Below, one piece after another: positions 14,880 through 28,346 of a stretch of DNA of 64,000 nucleotides. The position numbers and the translations under genes are program-made. The notes beneath the pieces were generated by a model. The model worked only from the letters and a program-made list of their open reading frames with translations. It searched no databases and had not been told where the DNA came from. This DNA comes from Dipetalonema caudispina (lineage: Eukaryota > Nematoda > Chromadorea > Rhabditida > Onchocercidae). Each line of letters opens with the position of its first letter. The stretch's first letter is position 1. Location: NCBI GenBank assembly GCA_013365325.1, contig JABVXV010000038.1, positions 1 through 64,000 on the forward strand, read 5' to 3'.

Positions 14880-15550
14880 TCAGTAAAGGAATACCATAGG
14901 TGATTGTTCGATGTGTCGTTCTTCTTTATATTGTGATTCTCTTTTTCGGTGAATTTTATTACCCACATTAATTGCCGTCTCATTTTTTCCATCCTTATCA
15001 TCTTCCTCACTACTGCTGCTACTACTACTGTATTTTCTATCTTTTTTTTCTCCCACCTTATTTTCTCGTTCATGTCCTGTAAAGTTCACCATTATCATTG
15101 GTAATTGATACCTTGTTCTAACATTAACAATGATTTCTTATACCAATTTATACCTTATATTTTAAAGTAATTTGCTTACGAATTTTCGAAATATTAATGC
15201 ATATGTAGAAATGCCTCAACATGAAATGAAATCAATCAGAAATTTATCTCGATATCAATTAGTTAAACTTTCATACCATGGCTCTTCTCTTTTTTATGTC
15301 TGTCATCATCGTCATTTTCTGCAAAACCTGCAATAAATCATACATAATTATATTTCCATTCATAAATCACAATACTCTTTACAAAATAAAAAATAAGAAA
15401 AAAAGTTTCACCTGAAGCGGATGAAGTAAATCCTGAAGTATCGCTCCGATCAGTTGTCTTTTTCCGACTACTTTTACTACGTGCTGCATCTATTTGCCAT
15501 ATTAATACACCGATTATTAATGTCACAGCAATTACTTTTATATTCATCAT
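14880..15550 (-). CDS. Small secreted Ser/Lys/Asp-rich orphan protein
   Basis: Three exons read on the minus strand (15550-15412, 15327-15277, 15076-14880) with matching phases, giving 128 residues. The N terminus is a clear signal peptide (MMNIKVIAVTLIIGVLIWQ, followed by IDAARS). The rest is strongly hydrophilic: a Lys/Arg/Ser patch, an acidic NDDDDRHKK segment, a run of Ser followed by Glu/Asp, and a Lys/Arg/His-rich end. There are no cysteines in the mature part. I do not recognise a family. Composition suggests an intrinsically disordered secreted or extracellular-matrix protein, possibly phosphorylated on the Ser-Glu-Glu-Asp tract. The sequence just before the ATG ends in TTTGCAG, so a spliced leader or a 5' exon could be joined there. 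Its stop lies only 68 bp from the end of the alternative last exon of the convergent methyltransferase gene. Confidence 0.68.
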
Positions 15551-16844
15551 TATGTTGCACTGCAAATATTCATTTCCTGATTAAATTTTCATTAAAAACA
15601 AGAAAACCGGATTGCAAATCACTTTAATCCTACAAATTTGTGATTTTCTAAAAAGAATTAATGAACAAAGAATGGAAAAATTTAAGAAAGCTGTTTTCCA
15701 TGAATGTATATACGTTTATTTATTCGTCACAAGTTAGGAAGGAAATTTGTAACTTTCGAGCAATGATATGAAATCTGAAATTAATAATTGAAAAATAGAA
15801 TAAGCAGAAAGAAATCTTAAACATTTTGCATATTACACTTTAGAAAGTTGATGATGTAAGAAATAACAACTACTTATGCAAGATACTTTTTCATGTGAAA
15901 CATAAATTCATAGTAATAAATAATAACTATAATGAAAAAAATATATACTTAAAAATTGACTTATTTAATAGTTAACAGGAGGAAAATCCATTTAAGATGT
16001 GTTAGATATTGTTATATATATAGAAATATTTACAAGAAAAAAAAAAAAGAAGTGGTTTAATTAGAGAGTAGTAAGTAGGAAAAAAAATTATTTTAATTTT
16101 AAAAATTCATTACTGTATTCCTATTTGAGTTATTTCAGTCTGATTCAAGAAGAATAACAAAATTATACATTGATATTTTATTATTTACAATTTACTCAAA
16201 TTATTTTTTGAAAATTTATCTGTCCCATTAATACCATTTTATAATAATATTGATGAAAATATCTCTTCAAAAAAATTTTCTTAGTGAAAAATATTTCTCT
16301 TATAAAGTTGTTGTGCATTTATATTCAAATATGAACCATATTTTTTAAAAAGATATCATAATCAGACCAATTAACTAGCATTGATCAGGAATGTTAATGG
16401 ATCTTAAGATGAATGAAGCAATTTTTATCACTACAATAAGCCATACAGTATCATTACATATACTTCATGTACAAATTATTTTACTAGACTACATAACATT
16501 GATAACAGATTAGTTCTTTAAATTCCTAAAAGTTATTATCAATTTAAGCAATGAAATAAATGGAAACATAAATAGGTAACATTACTGACAAAGTGTTATG
16601 TTACTTAGCTTAACGGATAAATGATAATGAAATCTGGAAGTTCTGGAAAAACAACTGTTTCGATCAGAATTGAAACGAAAACTATCGAATCCTTTATGAA
16701 GAGGCAATAAAGAGAAGACAGCTGATAAGTGTCTTAAAATAATAGCTTCAACGAAAAACGATGAATAATGAACGATGAGTAACGAAATAAATCACAATTG
16801 TATAGCATACACACACACACACACACATACACACACACACACAT

Positions 16845-16879
<35 letters not shown>

Positions 16880-17784
16880 CACATGCACACACACACACAC
16901 ACATACACACATACATACACATACTGGTGCAATTTCTTGGTAATTGGTAGTTACAATATCTTTAAGTTGAACTTTCTAAAATTTTAAAAACATTTCATCA
17001 TCTCAAATTTAAAACACTTCCATACTAATACGAAGAATTCTTATCCATGTTATGTACCAAAAAGAAAAAAAAAAAAAAAAAGAAAATTGAACTGAACAAC
17101 ATCACTATTTCAAATCCGCTATGCTAGCAAGTGATTTTTGAGAATGCATTCATTATTGTAGCCATAATGTAGAAGCCGAAATGTCACTTGAGATGGGAAA
17201 ATCTAAGCTCTCAGTTCTACAGCATGAACCTAGTTGATCATAACTGATGCACACATCAAGAGAGACCCTATTACAACAATTTGTTGATCTGAATCCTATT
17301 CAAGGATACTTTTTTCGTTTTATTTTTTTCCGGAGGATGACAACTTCCTCCATATTTTATCTTATACTTCATTTCATCAAATATCAGCTTTTCCATTTCA
17401 GTGCACGGTGCATTCGTTGCATTACTTCATTCATTATTTGCATGCTTTTCTTTATGTGTAAGCTTGATTTTTAATGTCAAAACACTGCAAAATTTTTTCA
17501 TTATGTAATACTGAAAATATCACAAACAAGACAGCATTACATTCATTTGTTTACACTTGCGTGAATCATATATTCACATCAAAAAGAAGTGGAAAAAACT
17601 GGAGTTCGCTGAATTATATTTTCAAAAAAAAAAAGCAAGCAGTTTTTTCCATATATAACCAAGTTTTTTTTGAATGAGGTGAGAATGACACGAAAATCTC
17701 AAAATTTGTAAAATATTTATTGGTTTCAGTTTAAATAACTATTTCCATGGACAACCAAAAATAAGAGATCTTGATAACTAAAGC
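15551..17784. other. Non-coding interval with CA repeat
   Basis: It contains the promoter side of the secreted orphan and the 3' flank of the CLPTM1 gene. Apart from the CA microsatellite and A-runs I see no gene. The His-Thr and Cys-Val reading frames over the repeat are artefacts of repeat translation. Confidence 0.7.
16808..16922. repeat. (CA)n microsatellite with TA interruptions
   Basis: About 115 bp of alternating CA, broken by CATA and CATGCA units. On the minus strand it reads as (TG)n. Confidence 0.97.
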
Positions 17785-20700
17785 TTATCGCTCTTTCTTC
17801 GTTTCTACATTATTCTGAACTGTTTCAGTCGAGCTCTGCAGGTCATTACTATTATGCAGTTTGGCATCCGTTAACTGCTTCTGTGATTCTTTTTCACCAG
17901 TTGGATCTTCCAACGAAACACCAAATTCGTTAACACGTGTTGGGTCCACTCGATAAATCCACCTTTGATAAATATATATCTAAACAAATTAACCAAAATG
18001 AATGGAAATGTCAGGTGAATCTTTCTCCATAGATTAGAAATACAAGAGCTTAACAACAAGAAGATAAAACAAAGGGTTTTAAACCGTTGGTAAGCCATTT
18101 TGGCGAAGGCAAGCTGTCATTTACCAGGTAGCCCTGACACATTAATACATATTTGATCTATAGTCCAAGTGAACTCAAACTAATTTGCTTCCAAAGATTT
18201 ATCTAAAAATGACTCAACACTACATGTCTGTAAATGAATGGAACGATATATTTCTTATTGAAAAGTTAGCAACTAACCAAAAACACAATATCATCTCGAA
18301 AACATCCTAAGCGATACATTGTTGGCATTCTGATGACAAATGCAAAGAGATCATCGATGAACGTATTAATGAATTTGTATGTTAACATGCGCCAAGGCAA
18401 ATGAGCCACAGATTTTAGCTTATAATTTATAAAAAGCTGAAATATCCAACATATCCCATCTTTCTTTCATAACCAAATTAAAAAGTATTTGGATATAAAT
18501 ATCAAATATCATTTCGCAAAAAACGTGAATTTTTGACTGCAGTAAAAACCAACCTGTGGTGTCATCATAATAAATCCAAATGTAAGTAAAAAACTATAAA
18601 GCATGCTCAGTATCCAACTATACCAACCACGCTGTTCGACATACATAAGGGAGTACACTGCATAGCCACCAAGCAGTGGAAATAGCACCCATGACAGATA
18701 TTTGAAGGCTAACTAAAATTACATCACAAAAATTCAATTTCATGAAAAACACAAAAATCCGATAATATCAAAATATCCAAAGAATTTACCACAACAAACT
18801 TTCGAGGATTTCTGTAAATATGGATAAAATTTTAATTTTTCACTAACAAAATACTTCGAATCTTCACTTCAACAAAACTACCACTACAAATAAAGTTATA
18901 CATGTGCCATCGGGAAAGCAAGTGCAGCTAAGGTTACTATAATAAATAACCACACAAACTAACCTGATCATACTGTTTTGTGTCTGATTCAACATATGAT
19001 CCCTTATCAGTAAATGTGATCTTTGGCAAGAAACCAAATAATTTTTGGGACCGATCAATCTTAAATGGTAGTTTTAAAAATCAGTAGTGAATTTCAGTCC
19101 AACAGTAGTGAGCAGGGGCTAGCTGCAAACATATATTCATATTATAGTTTAAATTGTGACAGAAGTTTAAATTTTGTGACAGAAGAAGGCAATGGTTTCG
19201 AGTACGTATTATCTGTAGATTATAAGAATGAAAATCCTACATTTATATTGACGCATTTTGGTATTTTCCATAACTCAATCACTAAACCAACTCCAACTGA
19301 CATTTTAATAATCCATGAAGTGTCATTATCACAGATATACAAGAAAACGATAACAGATTGGAACACGCTGAATAAAACTGAACGAACAGATAAGCCCTGC
19401 AAAACAAATTCAAAATGAGTAGAACAAGCAACACTTTGAAAGAACTCAGGAATTCCGCAACAGAAAATTTTCACATACCTCCAAGCTCTTTCGTGATCTC
19501 CAAAATTGGATGTCATTTTTGAAAGCCAAAAATTCGAAAACGGTGTGTAATAATGAAACAGTAATTGTCAGTCCTGGAAACACCGAAATTTTCTGCGAAT
19601 GACTGCCACCACGATGGTTTATCAATAAAAATAACAGTGTACTTCTCTTAAAATAAAATGGCTAACCAAGTAACACTGGACTTGTTTCGAGAAGTGCTTG
19701 TTTGATTGAGTCCTGGTCATCATCTCCATCCTCAAATAGTTCACCACCGAACATCTGCGACCATTTCCCACGCATCTGCAGAAAAGCAATTTGTAAAAAG
19801 TATTAAGAACTAAATTCAAGAAAAAAATATTTCAAGAAAAACAGAGATGAGATGTAGGTTGAAAGACTGACGTACAAAACCAATTACAATTTTGAACGCT
19901 AATTGCTCACCATACTTTTTAGCGCTTTATGCAAGCCAAACAAAAATTTTTATTTGAGTGGCTGAATAGAAGCGCAAAAAATTGTTCTGAAGATTCTCTG
20001 ACATGATGTTCCACATATTTTTCTCTACTATGCAAAACCAACCTGCTGCGATGCGTATAGTTGCCATTTAAATAATGATATTGGGGCATACCGGACTGAC
20101 AGCTTTAGTTCTTGAACTGAGCTATTTATTAACATATAATCGGCTGCCAAATTCCAATAGTCATTGAAAAAGAATATGGGCTTGTAAGTGTTATCAATCG
20201 GGTCAAACTTTACAGCTTCATCAAGGGGAGATGGTAACGAACCTGCAAAACAGATTGCTGCTAATTTAATAATGAACCAATTCGGAGAACACAAGGTAAC
20301 AATTCGATTATTCTTATTTACAAAGAATTCCATGCAAACTTTTAAAACATGAATTTTCCTGAACAATTGAAAAGTGTTCAAAAAAGCACCTCTTTGCCAC
20401 GCCGTCTGATCATCAACAAGACTAATCGTTAAATTTGGGTGCCAGTAATTAAGTACTTCAAAACTCATCACTTCAGCTTTCTTTTGTTCTTCCTCGGTCT
20501 GCTCCGTCTTGCCAGTAAGTAGATTTTGTGTTTTTTTGTAATACTTTTTCTTGTATTTATTAAGTTGTCGTACATTATACAGCACCTGAACAATACAAAT
20601 AATGAAACGACTGTAAAATTTCCAATAAAGATGTATAATATCCCAGCATATTTCATAATACTACATGAATTTTGGTCTTGAAAATATTACATGAAATGAC

Positions 20701-21643
20701 CAAACAAGTTTAAAAAACTTGTTGTGACTCGACTGAATATATCTACTATTGCTATGATCAAAAAGTAACCTCTCTTTTAACATGATGCCGACTTCTACGA
20801 TCAGGTGATTGATCCTTCTTTACAATGAATACATGTATGTATAACGAGCCATTATTGGCAAGTGATTTAGGAGTGGGAAACGTAGCTGATTTAGTACGTG
20901 AACCATCACCATCTGGACCAGATGTCCAGTCACTGTATGTTATACCGGTTTCTTTCCAAAACAGTGCACTTTCGTCATCAAATTCATCGAACTTCTCCTG
21001 CTGAAAATCTCTCAGATTTAATTTTGTAAAATACAAAACTAATTTTGAATGGATTCCGTGAAAAGATTAAACAAAAAATTTCCTATTATTATAATGACAA
21101 CTAAATCTAAAGATGCATTTCAGAGAGGAAAAAACAAACCGAATCTGAGAGGTATATATAAAGATCAAACTTCTGCCCAGGTTGGAAAAGATTTCGCGAT
21201 GGTAAAGAGGCACCTTTATTCGGTGCTCCCGTATTATTATAACCAACACCACCTGGCCGTCCACTCATAAAATCTGGAACAAGAATATTTTCACCAATTT
21301 AAACGCTATGATAACTAATGGACAACCAAAATTCAACACTACTTTTTAAAAAGGACGTCACGAAGTAAACAATCATAATGCGATATAGCATCCCTTTGAT
21401 GAATGTCCATGTATCGAATCCCTGAAACATGAACCGAAGATATACGGATTTCCATCTGTTTCTCTCTCTTTATCTTATGCTTTGCTTCTACTGTATTTCC
21501 AAAATAAAAGCTAATATAAAACAGATGCTTAAGGAGATTATTTCATATTAAAAAAAAAATACCCGTTGCTGTTCTGGATTAGCTGGAGATTGATCACCAG
21601 TTCCAACTACCTCACCATCACTGACTTCGTTGTTTCCCGACAT
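17785..21643 (-). CDS. CLPTM1: CLPTM1 family multi-pass membrane protein
   Basis: Cleft lip and palate transmembrane protein 1 homologue, an ER/Golgi membrane protein family tied to receptor trafficking in vertebrates. Thirteen minus-strand exons: 21643-21563, 21421-21343, 21273-21140, 21000-20770, 20585-20390, 20242-20043, 19775-19667, 19573-19479, 19396-19241, 19059-18964, 18712-18554, 18436-18278 and 17979-17785. Phases agree throughout and the sum is 1890 nt, 629 residues; human CLPTM1 is slightly longer. Family landmarks: SALFW then DWTSGPDGDG, NGSLYIHV, NKYKKK and NLLTG, YWHPNLTISLVDDQT, FFFNDYWNL, LFKWQLYASQ, EFLAFKNDIQFW, GLSVRS, YAVYSLMYVEQRGWYSW, LFINYKLKSVAHLPWRMLTY and RWIYRVDPTRVNEFG. 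The N-terminal half is the lumenal domain and the C-terminal half carries several membrane segments. The tail is hydrophilic and ends KKER. The ATG at 21643 begins a short polar N terminus. Confidence 0.96.
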
Positions 21644-22080
21644 AATAAACAAAATACCTTCAATGAATAGCATAAAGGGACGGACGAAAGAAAGGGGAAT
21701 ATTTTCTCAATTCCTTCAAGAAAATAGTATAGATCTTTCTATCCATCTCTGACCTTCCTAATCATTTCCCACCCATACCTGAACTTGACAACTTCAGAAT
21801 CACCAAAACCACCGTAATCCTTGCAACTACGATTACTAAACTTCTTCATTTCTGGTGATAAAAAATGAGGTCAACAAAGTTTAAATAACGGACGATTACA
21901 TTCTCAATCCTAAAATGAGAACACCGAAAAAGGAGTTACGTAAGAGAGAAAAGAGGAAAAGTTGATATTATTGATGAGAAAGTATCATCTCACAAGGGAT
22001 TGAGAAAAAGTGTAAAGAGTAACATGCAACTGTTGTAGCAGAGAATAAGAGCTCTCTAATACCAAACAATGAGAAGAGAG

Positions 22081-22133
22081 AAGGGAGAGAGGGAGGGAGA
22101 GAGGGAGAGAGGGAGAGAGAGAGAGAGAGAGAG
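22081..22133. repeat. GA-rich microsatellite
   Basis: Interrupted GGGAGA/GA repeat about 440 bp upstream of the CLPTM1 start codon. It could be a promoter-proximal polypurine tract, or just a microsatellite. Confidence 0.9.
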
Positions 22134-25100
22134 GTAGAAACTACTATACAAATTTCATTACAACTTCCGCCATCTTTCTTTAGCTATCAATGAATCACCA
22201 ACATTTTGTATCTCTTGTCCAACAAATGTTGATAATAATGGAATGGACACGATGCAACATCTGAATCCCATAAGTGATATTTCTACAAGGACATAATTGG
22301 GACAAATTATTTCCGATAAAGAAAAAGGAAATAAGCATTTCGTCAATAATTAGATTTCGATATGAATATGTATGATTGTTGAAATCTTCCATTGAATAAT
22401 CATTGTGATGATGAAATAATTGAAATTCCTATTGCGATTAATTCTGTCAAAGTTTATTCCTTTTAAATAAGTTATAATGCCATTAAATAAGATTGAAATT
22501 TCAAAAGTTTAATTTCGAATAGCAATTGATAAAATTCATGAAAATGAAATCAATGTCAATGGTAGAAGTGATATGTAAGGAGATGGGGAATGAGAAGACG
22601 TTTTAAATCGTTTCACTAAAGTACTTTTTGAATTGATTAATTATATAACCTTTCTGTTAGTGTTTTTTTAAAGATGAGTCGTATAAATGTTGTAATACCA
22701 TTGAATTATAGTCATTATTCGTTCTGATATTTGATTTGTTAAATTATTAATTTTATTAGTTTCATACATAACCGCTACAATCTGATAGGAAAATATAGTG
22801 CTTTGATAACAGATCGTCAATTGGTACCATTTTATGATGATATGCTATCACAAATGTTTTGATCATAAAATTAACAGAAAAGAAACTAATTAATGGCAAT
22901 TTCCTTGAATTCACTGATAAAATGTTTCGTATAGTTGCAGTGAAAGTGAAAATGAAAATAATAGATGAAAATGTTGTTGCAAATTTATTCATTGTAGTAA
23001 TTTGCTGGCAATACCATATCACGACAAAGTCGAATGTGTAGATATGATCGATGTAAGACCGTATTGTAATAAACGTTTTTAGTATCAAATATATTTATCA
23101 GTTACTTTAAAAATTCTGAATATTAATTGTGGTGAATTTTAAACGGAGAAAAGAAAATTCGTTAACTATTTTGATCAATAAATAATTAAACAAAGCAAGT
23201 AAAAAAAAAAATGCTTTATTCACTGTATTAAATCCCTTCATTGTCAACAATTAAGAAATATCTTCCATATCACTTAACTCTTTTTTGCCTAATGCTTGGC
23301 TAATATCGTCGAGAACTATATGAGGCCTATCAAGATAACCACATTTTCATTCATTTTATTAAACTCTATGAAAGCTTTTTGAAAGTTATGAAATGATATT
23401 TTCTTCTTCACAACTATTAAATGGCAATAGTTAGACGCTTTATTCATCTCTTATCAGTTTACCAAGAAAAATGTAGTTGAAAGATGGAATCATTTCTGAT
23501 ACTTAAAGAAGTTGAATGTTACAACATCTGCATGAACAAGGATCAAATCCCAAATAATTTCAACAGATTGGTTGATCTCACTGTTGACCTGAATGAAACG
23601 TCATGCTTTTAGATCACCAGGTTTTCGATTGTAGATTTTTAGCTTACATGACACGCTTCAATATCTTTTATTTGCTGTTGAACGTACGCTGGAGGATACG
23701 ACGGTTATATTGTTGAACAACAGTAACTTCATATATGAAAAAGATGATGAGGCTTTCTCGAAAAACGTTTGCTAATTAAACTAAACGAGATTTTTTTTCT
23801 AATTACAATTTAAACTAAGCAAATGTTCAAAAATAAATATTTAACATGATGATTTTTTTTACCAAATACTGAACATTATGAGTCTTTCACAGATATGAAA
23901 TGAGGCCTAACTGACTAACATAGACTTTTGCAAAAGACTATTTTTCAAAAAAAAAAAAAAAAAACCATTCGTAGCAATGTGTTCAATTATAATTAAGCAC
24001 AAAATTCATTTATACAATATTACAATAATCAGTAATCGGGTGTATTAGATAATTACACCTCGAATTTTATTCGCTAATTATGGCTTAATAAATATTATTC
24101 CATAATTGGAATATCATCATAACCAACGGTTAATAAAATGATTTAATTTTTCCTATTCTAGCTGAATTTGCCATTTATTGCGCATCAAGCATCTTCAGTT
24201 TCGATTTTTAATGGTTATTTTGGAATTACATTTCTACCTGTACTAATATTTATCAGTTGAAAATAATTCGGATATTAAAAAAAAAATCTTAAATAAATCA
24301 GAGCAAAAATTTCAACTGAAGAAATTTTGTTCAAATGACAACATTTTAGACATTAATCGTTTTACAAGCGTATACCTTTACAAGTATCTTCTTCAGGAAA
24401 TCGATCCTCTTCACTTTTCCGGTATGAAATATTTCTCATACAATATGTTTGTTAGTGGTAAAAATATGAAACTTCTTGTTGCTTCAGTTCTAAAAGCCAT
24501 AATAAGTCTGAACACTGTTTCGTATTCAAATAGCGATATTGGCTGAAGCTAAGATCGTTAGAAATTAGGATTTTTTTATTTTCTGCAAAAGCTAGTTTTT
24601 ATGCATGTATGTATGCATCAACGCTTTAATTTTTAATCTTAGCCATTACACTCATAGACCAACTAATTAATCATCATTAAGCTCCTATTTAACTTTCTAA
24701 CTCTGAATAATATCACAGTTATAGTATATCAAAAAATAGCAATTCAGTCATTTCGAAACATAATTGTATGTATTTCCCAAAACAAACGCTAAAGTGATAT
24801 TTTTATATTAGATATGGTCACTTCCTGACCTCATGACCTCCGTGATGCTTTTGTCATTGATTTCGAGAGGTAAAGTTGTACATGGCTCCCATAGTATGGA
24901 ACCAATCATCGCACATTATACTCACAAAATCAAATTAATAGATATTACTTCCTGTATTATTAGACGATGATGTATTTGACAAAATGGTTTATTTCTGGAC
25001 AAATGACCATCTTTCACGTCATTTCTAATTTAAGTTGATGCTTTTATTGCTTTTATAACAACATTTTATACTTCAAAATTGTGCAGCTTCAAATTTTAAT

Positions 25101-26165
25101 ATAACGTGTAATTAATGAGTTCCATTAATTACGGAAAAGAAGCATAGAATCTCTTGAAAAATATTTTGAGAAGAATCCACTCCGATATAAATATTCTCTG
25201 AAACTGTACTATAAAGCAACTCCTACTGGTTACACTATTTTCATCCTTTTTCGGGTATTTTTGAACTACTGAATATCCAAAGTTTAAATTTCGAGTAGTT
25301 ATGAATTAAATTGAACACTTTGTTTATCGTAATTTTACACAAATAATCATTCATTTACTTGCTATTTCTTCTAATTCGTGAAAGCTTCTTGACAGACGAT
25401 GAATGTAACTGTTAATGATTATCACTTTCCTATGATTAAATAACGTGAAAAATTGTGAAAAAAATTGAACGCAGGAATTTGGGCATTAATAATGCCACTT
25501 GAAGCCTTTTGTAAAACGTAGCTAACTGATCCAAGCAAAAAGAGTACTTGAAAGGTCTCTTGAAAATCCAAGAACTGATTCCGTAAAACTTTAGATATTC
25601 ATTCATTATTCTCAATAGTGATTCAGTTTGACTATCAGCAAGCACACTGTTATCTTAATTAATTTTCATATTAATTTCTATGTTTGATAGAAGTTGCAGA
25701 TGATGAACGTTTCGCACAGGTGCCAGTTTGAATCTTGCGGAGCAACAGAAAGCTAATTTTTGTTTTCTATTGCAAACTTATATCAATTTTGGATGATCGA
25801 TATTGAAATAGACTTAAGCTTATTATTTGAAATACCAGAAAGCTTATCATAAATGAAGAATTGCAGTATAGCTGAAACAAAATAATTTTTTAATAAATAG
25901 AAGTGGTAAGAATTTTTTGATGTTTTCTGGTAAATACTGAACATTTCTGCCCAACGTCAAAGCAATTAATAAACACTTCCATAGATCCAATACATGTTTA
26001 AAAGTTATAAATGAATTTAACAAAACTATCATTTATCAAATTCTCCAAAAAGGATCGTCATCTTCCTGCTAGCTTCAAAGACAAAAACTTGTACTGAACT
26101 TTAACTTCATTGCATATTTGTTTTGTCAGCGCTGATTTACAAACTGATAGCACTTTGTTCTATTA

Positions 26166-26182
26166 TCTCTCTCTCTCTCTCT
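26166..26182. repeat. (CT)n repeat
   Basis: Short pure CT run within the gene-poor region. Confidence 0.85.
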
Positions 26183-27240
26183 GGGAATTAAATCAATTAA
26201 GTGACACCTCACTTAGTCAAACAGTAAATACTAATACATAGTGATAACATGTGATAAGCACTTACCGCAATTTTGCCGCCATTTTAACATCACTTAGCGC
26301 CACTTACCGACATCACAGCAGCAATATTATAGATAATTTTCATCATTATGACGACGAATCATTGAAGTAATAGTTTGGGTGAAAGGAATAGTATTTATAT
26401 CCATCATTAGCAATCTATCGAAATCTTTCTCAAAATTGGTTTCGAAACCATTATTATATTCCTTGTGGAATTCAGTTCATTTGCTCAGAATTGTGTCAAA
26501 ACCGGTTTTTGTTCAGCAAATATACTGCGCGTATCTGCAGTGTAATATCATTAGTTTCAAAAGGACCGTTACATTTAATAATGTAATAGTCGTTCTCGCA
26601 AGGTCGGATCAATAGAATCAGATAGATTTGCCATTACAAATTACTTGAATCTTTAAAATGGAGACATTTTTCTATTAGTTAACTCGTATTTCGGTATAAT
26701 TACAACTGAAATGTTATAATGGTTTTCTGGACATCTAGAAAGGCAATTTATCCTTCACATTTTCATCAAAATATCCAGAAAAAGAACAAATTAGAATAAA
26801 GCAATGAAGCATGCACAGAAATGAATCGAGCATGTTGCAATACAACATAATCGGTACTTCATTGTAAACATGATTTTAAAGCATGCTATAGTTGCAAATA
26901 TCAAGAAAGTTCTGTTTTGTTGAAAAGAGAAAGTATCAATACTTATTAAGTGGATACTTAATCTCTGATCCAACTGATACCCTTTGAGGTAACCAATATT
27001 ACAAACGGGTACGGTGGCATTTGTCGGATGCTTACAACAAATATGAAATAAATTTGAATAGAAATAAACTGCCTGAAGATCAAGAAGAAAGTGAACTATT
27101 AACATTCATACCGATTTGCAAGAAATCTTATTTCCGAGAAAAAGAAGATTGGATAAAGCAAATGCGAATTTCAACATTTATACCTTGCTCGATCATTTCT
27201 TTTTAGGAATGCAAAAATGACGATTCACACATCAATTTAT

Positions 27241-27545
27241 GTTACGGAGGAATATGTGTCGCACTGATATCATTGTAGAAAACATTGCGGGTGGTCCGGA
27301 AGGTATTATTGGTCGCTTTGCTCCCAATAGATAACCCATCACAATCTGAGGCTTCGTGGGTGGTCTTGTGCGGCAACACTTCTAAATGCTCGAATAAAAC
27401 GATGTTCAACTATGCTACGGTACATGGTTAGAACTATCAAGCGATTCTCCTCGTTCATTGCTGATTAGAGGCCTTGATGAACATTACTGGTGGTCATCGT
27501 TTATTTCGAGATTGCTAGGATCATCTGGATTGAGGGCAGGGAAAA
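27241..27545. other. GC-richer island with protein-like readings on both strands
   Basis: About 300 bp clearly richer in G+C than the flanks. Plus-strand reading from 27250 gives segments such as IVENIAGGPEGIIGRF, and the minus strand gives PPTKPQIVMGYLLGAKR, both broken by stops. I do not recognise either. It may be a decayed coding sequence (host or bacterial), a non-coding RNA, or chance. Confidence 0.3.
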
Positions 27546-28270
27546 TTAGGTCTTTTTTTTTACGTGACACTAAGTTTCTTTGTGCTCATTCAGTTATTTT
27601 TTGATTTTAACTGTTAAGTTCCGATAAAGTTGTTTTCAGATGTTTTTGATGACTAGAGTATAGTAGATCTTGACGGTATGAACAATTTTTCCGGATTTAA
27701 ACTAATTTCATCCAAATTTGTTAGGATATTTTTGTCCAGTAAGAACGATCAAAAAGTAGTAAAAGAACTTTGGCACTTATGAATTATCTTCAAATCAAAT
27801 TACATGTAACCAAATTAATCGTTAAGTTTAATATTTATGTTGTATTTTCAATCTTTACATTTAACAAAACATTAGATAAATTATAATATTGTACATTATA
27901 TCACTCTGTTTCTCCTATAAGTGGGATAGATTTAAGTTTAAAAAGTTTGAAATAGCTCAACAGTATATGATATATTTTAACGATACTTTGAATAACAACG
28001 TAATTCTAAAAATGAATTCAAAAAAATACTAGTGCCAAGAAAACTATCAGGAGCTTTTTAACATTCTCGAAATGTTTATTTATGAGAATATTTTCAACAA
28101 AATTATCATTATGTATGTATATGCATATCATATTTAAAAACAATAGTAACTATATTGACAAATGGTTTTCAAAACTGCTGGTCGGAATTTTTGCAAAAGC
28201 CATGTATAATCAAAATTTATCCATTTCCGGAAAATTCATGCAAATTTTTCGAAGTCTAATATCTTGTTGA

Positions 28271-28346
28271 TTTTATAAAGTACACAATACATTTAGTGTA
28301 ACATTACATTTGTATTTTATAAAGTACACATTACATTTAATGTAAT
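28271..28346. repeat. Imperfect tandem duplication
   Basis: The block starting TTTTATAAAGTACACA and containing TACATTTAGTGTAA occurs twice in succession with small differences. Confidence 0.75.

Noticed and set aside
16734..16987. Cys/Val and His/Thr repeat open frames on both strands
   Set aside because: They are translations of the CA microsatellite, with no start context, splice sites or conservation.
22158..22392. Two overlapping minus-strand frames upstream of CLPTM1
   Set aside because: Short, no recognisable domain, and no phase-compatible link to the CLPTM1 first exon, which already begins with its own ATG.
22762..23088. Minus-strand frame of 108 codons with a hydrophobic start
   Set aside because: The internal Met at about 22996 gives a signal-like segment, but composition is that of random AT-rich sequence and there is no supporting exon structure.
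25436..25645. Minus-strand frame of 69 codons with protein-like composition
   Set aside because: No start or splice context, no family resemblance and no neighbouring exon; most likely chance.
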